Source of the DNA: Marinifilum breve
GTDB taxonomy: Bacteria > Bacteroidota > Bacteroidia > Bacteroidales > Marinifilaceae
Assembly (NCBI RefSeq): GCF_003202155.1
Contig: NZ_QFLI01000007.1
Span: 186,001 to 250,000, forward strand
Direction of reading: 5' to 3'
DNA length: 64,000 bases
Part shown: positions 63,456 to 64,000 of the stretch, piece by piece
How the letters are laid out: each line of letters opens with the position of its first letter
Position numbering within the stretch: the stretch's first letter is position 1
Made by a program: the position numbers and the translations under genes
Notes under the pieces: model-generated
What the model was told of the DNA's origin: nothing
Databases searched by the model: none
What the model saw: the letters and a program-made list of their open reading frames with translations, nothing else

Positions 63456-63493
63456 GACTGAAATTCAACAACTTATTTAAGTTGCATTGATAT

Positions 63494-63539
63494 TATTGTA
63501 CAATATTTTTTATATATTATAGTACAATAAAATCACATA
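63494..63539. promoter_or_regulatory. Inverted repeat TATTGTAC / GTACAATA
   Basis: TATTGTAC at 63494-63501 and GTACAATA at 63532-63539 are exact reverse complements, 30 bases apart, in the leader between the two His-rich genes. A possible operator; alternatively a loose hairpin. Confidence 0.3.
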
Positions 63540-63610
63540 AACATACGCATTGTATACATATCATTTATAACAAAAGTTGTAGAGATTTCACTTGGTATTC
63601 TATCGTGAAT

Positions 63611-63622
63611 TGCCACGTGGCA
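63611..63622. promoter_or_regulatory. Perfect 12-bp palindrome TGCCACGTGGCA
   Basis: A perfect dyad 29 bases ahead of the start codon of the His-rich lipoprotein. It could be a repressor binding site (metal-sensing) but nothing identifies the protein. Confidence 0.35.
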
Positions 63623-63650
63623 CCTACAACCTAACTCAAATTTCAATCCA

Positions 63651-63932
63651 ATGAAAAAATTATTATTTGTCCTATCTATTTGTGGACTAGTGTTTACCTC
63701 ATGTGGTAATGCAGGTAAAAAATCAGAGAAAAAAGAAGAAATCCATTCTCATGAAGGACATGATCACGAACACGGTCATGATCATGGAGATGGAACTCAT
63801 ACTCACTCTCATGATAATGATGCTCATCATCAAGAAGAATTTGATGTAGATAGCACCAAGCACGAAGAAGGCCACGATCATGACCATGGACATGACCACG
63901 ATCACGACCATGATCACGGACACAAACATTAA
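63651..63932 (+). CDS. His-rich small lipoprotein, putative metal-binding
   Basis: 93 residues. Signal peptide MKKLLFVLSICGLVFTSCGN with lipobox FTSC, nearly identical to that of the Cys-rich lipoprotein at 61493. The mature part is a string of His-Asp and His-Gly repeats ('HSHEGHDHEHGHDHGDGTHT', 'HEEGHDHDHGHDHDHDHDHG') with about 27 His. Zn, Ni or Cu chelation is the obvious guess. The reverse strand of this low-complexity tract also has open frames, which are artefacts. Confidence 0.78.
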   Translation: MKKLLFVLSICGLVFTSCGNAGKKSEKKEEIHSHEGHDHEHGHDHGDGTHTHSHDNDAHHQEEFDVDSTKHEEGHDHDHGHDHDHDHDHGHKH

Positions 63933-63940
63933 TCATTAAT

Positions 63941-63972
63941 GCTGATTCGGAGAAAGTAAACTCCGAATCAGC
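63941..63972 (+). terminator. Hairpin after the His-rich lipoprotein gene
   Basis: GCTGATTCGGAG and CTCCGAATCAGC form a perfect 12-bp stem with an AAAGTAAA loop, 8 bases past the stop. The following T run is weak (ATTTTG), so terminator function is probable rather than certain. Confidence 0.6.
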
Positions 63973-64000
63973 TAATGAAATTTTGAGTTATAAATACAAG

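Noticed and set aside
63694-63936. Long open frames on the minus strand opposite the His-rich lipoprotein
   Set aside because: They arise from the low-complexity CAT/GAC repeat; the plus-strand gene has a clear lipoprotein signal and start.
1-64000. tRNA, rRNA or other housekeeping RNA genes
   Set aside because: No T-loop GTTCGAATC/CCA signature or rRNA stretch was noticed on either strand; only the three cobalamin riboswitches qualify as structured RNAs.

Overview
The window looks like a chromosomal segment of a low-GC marine or gut-type Bacteroidota, most probably of the Bacteroidales/Marinilabiliales side. The reasons are a PorP/SprF gene next to a giant type IX secretion substrate with a gliding-type C-terminal domain, a Bacteroidota-style curli operon, the folP-cdaA / DUF1599-DoxX-tpiA neighbourhood, SusC-era TonB receptors with a BtuG-like partner, and RAYT/REP elements. 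Genus cannot be fixed from the sequence. No rRNA, tRNA, prophage, integron or CRISPR array was seen.

Layout. 1-8.8 kb (all minus): a cell-surface region, with a 1591-residue modular T9SS substrate and its PorP/SprF partner, followed by csgE-csgF-csgG and the first codons of another exported protein. 9-14 kb (minus): a regulatory cluster of a small XRE-type DNA-binding protein, a degenerate receiver protein, a sigma-54 (NtrC-type) response regulator and a REC-PAS-kinase whose H-box histidine is replaced by Asn. 14.2-20.5 kb: housekeeping genes (SDR39U1-type epimerase, cdaA, folP on minus; DUF1599, DoxX-like, tpiA, prmA on plus). 20.6-25.1 kb: one very large exported protein of unknown function. 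25.1-30.3 kb: small genes, an M60 metallopeptidase lipoprotein, a 21-bp-period minisatellite, tandem membrane paralogues, and a REP-associated transposase with REP palindromes. 30.4-45 kb: polyphosphate kinase and a SixA-like phosphatase, topB, a metallophosphatase/kinase-like/beta-barrel fusion, an HD-PycTM protein, rsmE, a PPi-type phosphofructokinase, a YgjV-like protein and a tandem array of six terminator-like hairpins.

45.4-55.3 kb (all minus) is a complete cobamide uptake locus: BtuG-like surface propeller, two BtuB-type receptors, BtuD, BtuC, BtuF, with three separate cobalamin riboswitches, the one in front of btuFCD being a short variant. A TIM-barrel gene at 56.5 kb may be a cobamide-remodelling enzyme (inference). 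55.4-64 kb holds a truncated globin, small exported proteins, a thioredoxin-like protein, a second 21-bp-period minisatellite, palindrome clusters, and Cys-rich and His-rich lipoproteins with nearly identical signal peptides that look like metal-binding proteins.

Most noteworthy: (i) the cysteine pattern in the T9SS repeat protein that suggests paired modules; (ii) a RAYT gene carrying a REP palindrome in frame inside itself; (iii) a multiplied terminator; (iv) two unrelated 21-bp minisatellites, each beside an uncharacterised conserved-looking gene; (v) the phosphatase/CotH-like kinase/barrel fusion; (vi) an HD domain fused to a Pycsar-type transmembrane effector domain with no cyclase nearby.
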